Origin: Janibacter melonis
GTDB lineage: Bacteria > Actinomycetota > Actinomycetes > Actinomycetales > Dermatophilaceae
Assembly: GCF_020567375.1 (NCBI RefSeq)
Contig: NZ_JAJBZM010000002.1
Coordinates: forward strand, 329,026-393,025
Direction of reading: 5' to 3'
Length of the DNA: 64,000 nt
Below are positions 63,001 through 64,000 of the stretch, piece after piece (within the stretch, counting starts at the first letter, position 1; the number at the start of each line of letters is the position of its first letter). The position numbers and the translations under genes are program-made. The notes under the pieces are model-generated. The model saw nothing but the letters and a program-made list of their open reading frames with translations, ran no database searches and was not told where the DNA came from.

Positions 63001-63804
63001 TCAGGCGAAGGGGGAAGGACGACGCACCGGCCACGCCGGGTCCCACGGGGGCCCGGCGTGCTCGTACGCCCCGCGCCCGAGCGCACGTCGACGTGCCCGG
63101 GTGTCGGACCGCGCCCACGAGGCGGTGCGCGCGGAGCCCGCGCTCGCGACCTGCTCCCGCTCGGCGGTGACCCGGACCCGCAGCGACCCGTCGACGACGG
63201 GCAGGACGGCCTCGTCGACCTCCTGCAGCAGCGCGGCCGAGCCGCTGTCGCACGCGTCGCACCCGCAGTCGGGGAGCAGGGCCAGCTCGACGGCGGGCGA
63301 GCTCGCCGCGACGACGACCGCCTCGGACCCGATCTGCCCCAGGACGAGGGGCAGCGCGCCCGCGCGGTGCGGACGGAGCACGACGACCCGGTCGAGCGCG
63401 AGGTAGGGGCGGAGCAGCCAGCCGTCACCGCTGCGGGGCGGCTCCGACGGACCGGCAGGCCGGGGCGGCGGGACCTCCTCGCGGCCCGCCAGGCCGCGGG
63501 CGACGAGCTCGTCGACCCAGGCCTGCACCCGCTCGCCGACGACGACGTGACGCTCTGGGTGGCTGACCCGCGAGTACTCCTCCTCGCGCGGCTCGGCGTG
63601 CTCGCCCGGGGTCGCGGGGTCCTCGTGCGGGTCCGCCCAGTCGGCGACGGTGCGCGCCGCGGCGAAGCGGGCCTCCACGGCGTCGAGCAGATCCAGGACG
63701 TGGGTGGGCAGGTCGGCGTCCTCGGGGAGCCACCGCCGGTCCTCGGCAGTCAGCGCCTCGAGCTCGGCGTTGTGCGCGTGCCACCACGTGCGGGCCACGG
63801 TCAT
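63001..63804 (-). CDS. DUF6226 family protein
   Basis: A 267-residue soluble protein. RPYLALDRVVVLRPHRAGALPLVLGQIG and the cysteine motif LLPDCGCDACDSGSAALLQEVDEAV resemble the actinobacterial DUF6226 family of unknown function. The N-terminal half is rich in Glu, Asp and Pro. Three cysteines in CGCDAC could bind metal (inference). The last about 20 codons lie in the segment repeated, in degraded form, at the window end. Confidence 0.72.
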   Translation of the reverse strand: MTVARTWWHAHNAELEALTAEDRRWLPEDADLPTHVLDLLDAVEARFAAARTVADWADPHEDPATPGEHAEPREEEYSRVSHPERHVVVGERVQAWVDELVARGLAGREEVPPPRPAGPSEPPRSGDGWLLRPYLALDRVVVLRPHRAGALPLVLGQIGSEAVVVAASSPAVELALLPDCGCDACDSGSAALLQEVDEAVLPVVDGSLRVRVTAEREQVASAGSARTASWARSDTRARRRALGRGAYEHAGPPWDPAWPVRRPSPFA

Positions 63805-63860
63805 CTGCCGACCCTCTCAGCCGCCGGGCGACGACGCCACGAGATATCCCCTCGCGAGCC

Positions 63861-64000
63861 CCCCGTCGTCCGCCGAGGTATGGCAACGGGCTCCGATCCG
63901 GTGGGGATCGGAGCCCGATTGCCATACCTCGGCGAGCCAGGGCGCAGGCGACGGGGGGAGGTCCACGCCCCGGCCCCGCCCGGTCCCCCGGGGGCCCGGC
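63861..64000. repeat. degraded second copy of 62918-63057, with palindromic element copy C
   Basis: Includes the palindrome CCGAGGTATGG...CCATACCTCGG (63873-63932) and then about 68 nt that match the 3' end of the DUF6226 gene with about nine substitutions. Six of these change A/T to G/C and none the reverse, and the DUF6226 stop triplet is lost. Either a second, diverged gene end continues beyond the window or this is low-quality sequence at a contig edge. Confidence 0.65.

Overview
The window is about 64 kb of very GC-rich DNA (roughly 72% by eye) with densely packed genes, frequent ATGA/GTGA stop-start overlaps and many GTG starts. The content points to an aerobic actinobacterium of the Micrococcales, plausibly Intrasporangiaceae or a relative: a WXG100 protein, a mycothiol-amidase-like deacetylase, an SCO6745-type helix-turn-helix protein, DUF5701, DUF6226, a DtxR/IdeR-type iron box and leaderless promoters. 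The family-level placement is inference. I see no transposase, integrase, phage gene, CRISPR array, rRNA operon or plasmid function. Most of the region looks like stable chromosome.

Left part (1-14.7 kb) is a selenium, molybdenum and tungsten redox region. A cut-off WXG100-calpain gene is followed by selC (tRNA-Sec, anticodon UCA), its terminator and selD. An artefact-like G/C homopolymer tract and an HTH gene come next. A minus-strand operon then encodes a selenocysteine formate dehydrogenase (catalytic subunit read through an in-frame UGA with a SECIS-like hairpin), its four-cluster Fe-S subunit, an NrfD membrane subunit and an OFA-family formate/oxalate-type transporter. Divergent from it is a PaoABC-type molybdenum hydroxylase (2Fe-2S, FAD plus 4Fe-4S, and Mo subunits) ending in a MocA-like cofactor cytidylyltransferase. 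selA, selB and the remaining cofactor genes are not in the window.

Middle part (14.8-46.7 kb) is mostly small operons of housekeeping and accessory enzymes: aldo/keto reductase, class V and class IV PLP enzymes, a lipase, ferritin with a neighbouring iron-box-controlled cysteine-rich micro-protein, a PIG-L deacetylase, a sterol-desaturase-like protein, a LOG protein, fumarase, an MpaB-type oxygenase, an amidohydrolase, a secreted nuclease and a nucleosidase. It also holds a GntR-creatininase-esterase-AbgT catabolic operon, a photolyase-family protein lacking the usual Fe-S cysteines, a HAD-acyltransferase fusion, a GntR/GntP gluconate-type pair and a diacylglycerol-kinase-like enzyme.

Right part (46.8-64 kb) begins with serS, followed by a histidine kinase and an OmpR-type regulator. 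Immediately downstream is a six-gene run of three glycosyltransferases, one exporter-type ABC protein and two aminoglycoside-phosphotransferase-like kinases, then a Ser/Thr-rich, Asp-tailed secreted protein. The promoter regions before the first glycosyltransferase and before the Ser-rich protein have the same architecture (14-bp palindrome, three CTCA-like repeats at 11-bp steps, -10 at the same distance). This suggests one two-component-controlled surface glycoconjugate system and is my main candidate for something undescribed. A DesK/NarL-type two-component pair, a NatAB-like ABC exporter and a DUF6226 gene close the window, which ends in a degraded repeat of 62.92-63.06 kb.

Two window-wide signals stand out. 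The 9-mer CGAAGGGGG/CCCCCTTCG occurs about 46 times where about 2 would be expected. About 18 genes start 6-8 nt after a TAnnnT-like -10 box with no Shine-Dalgarno sequence.
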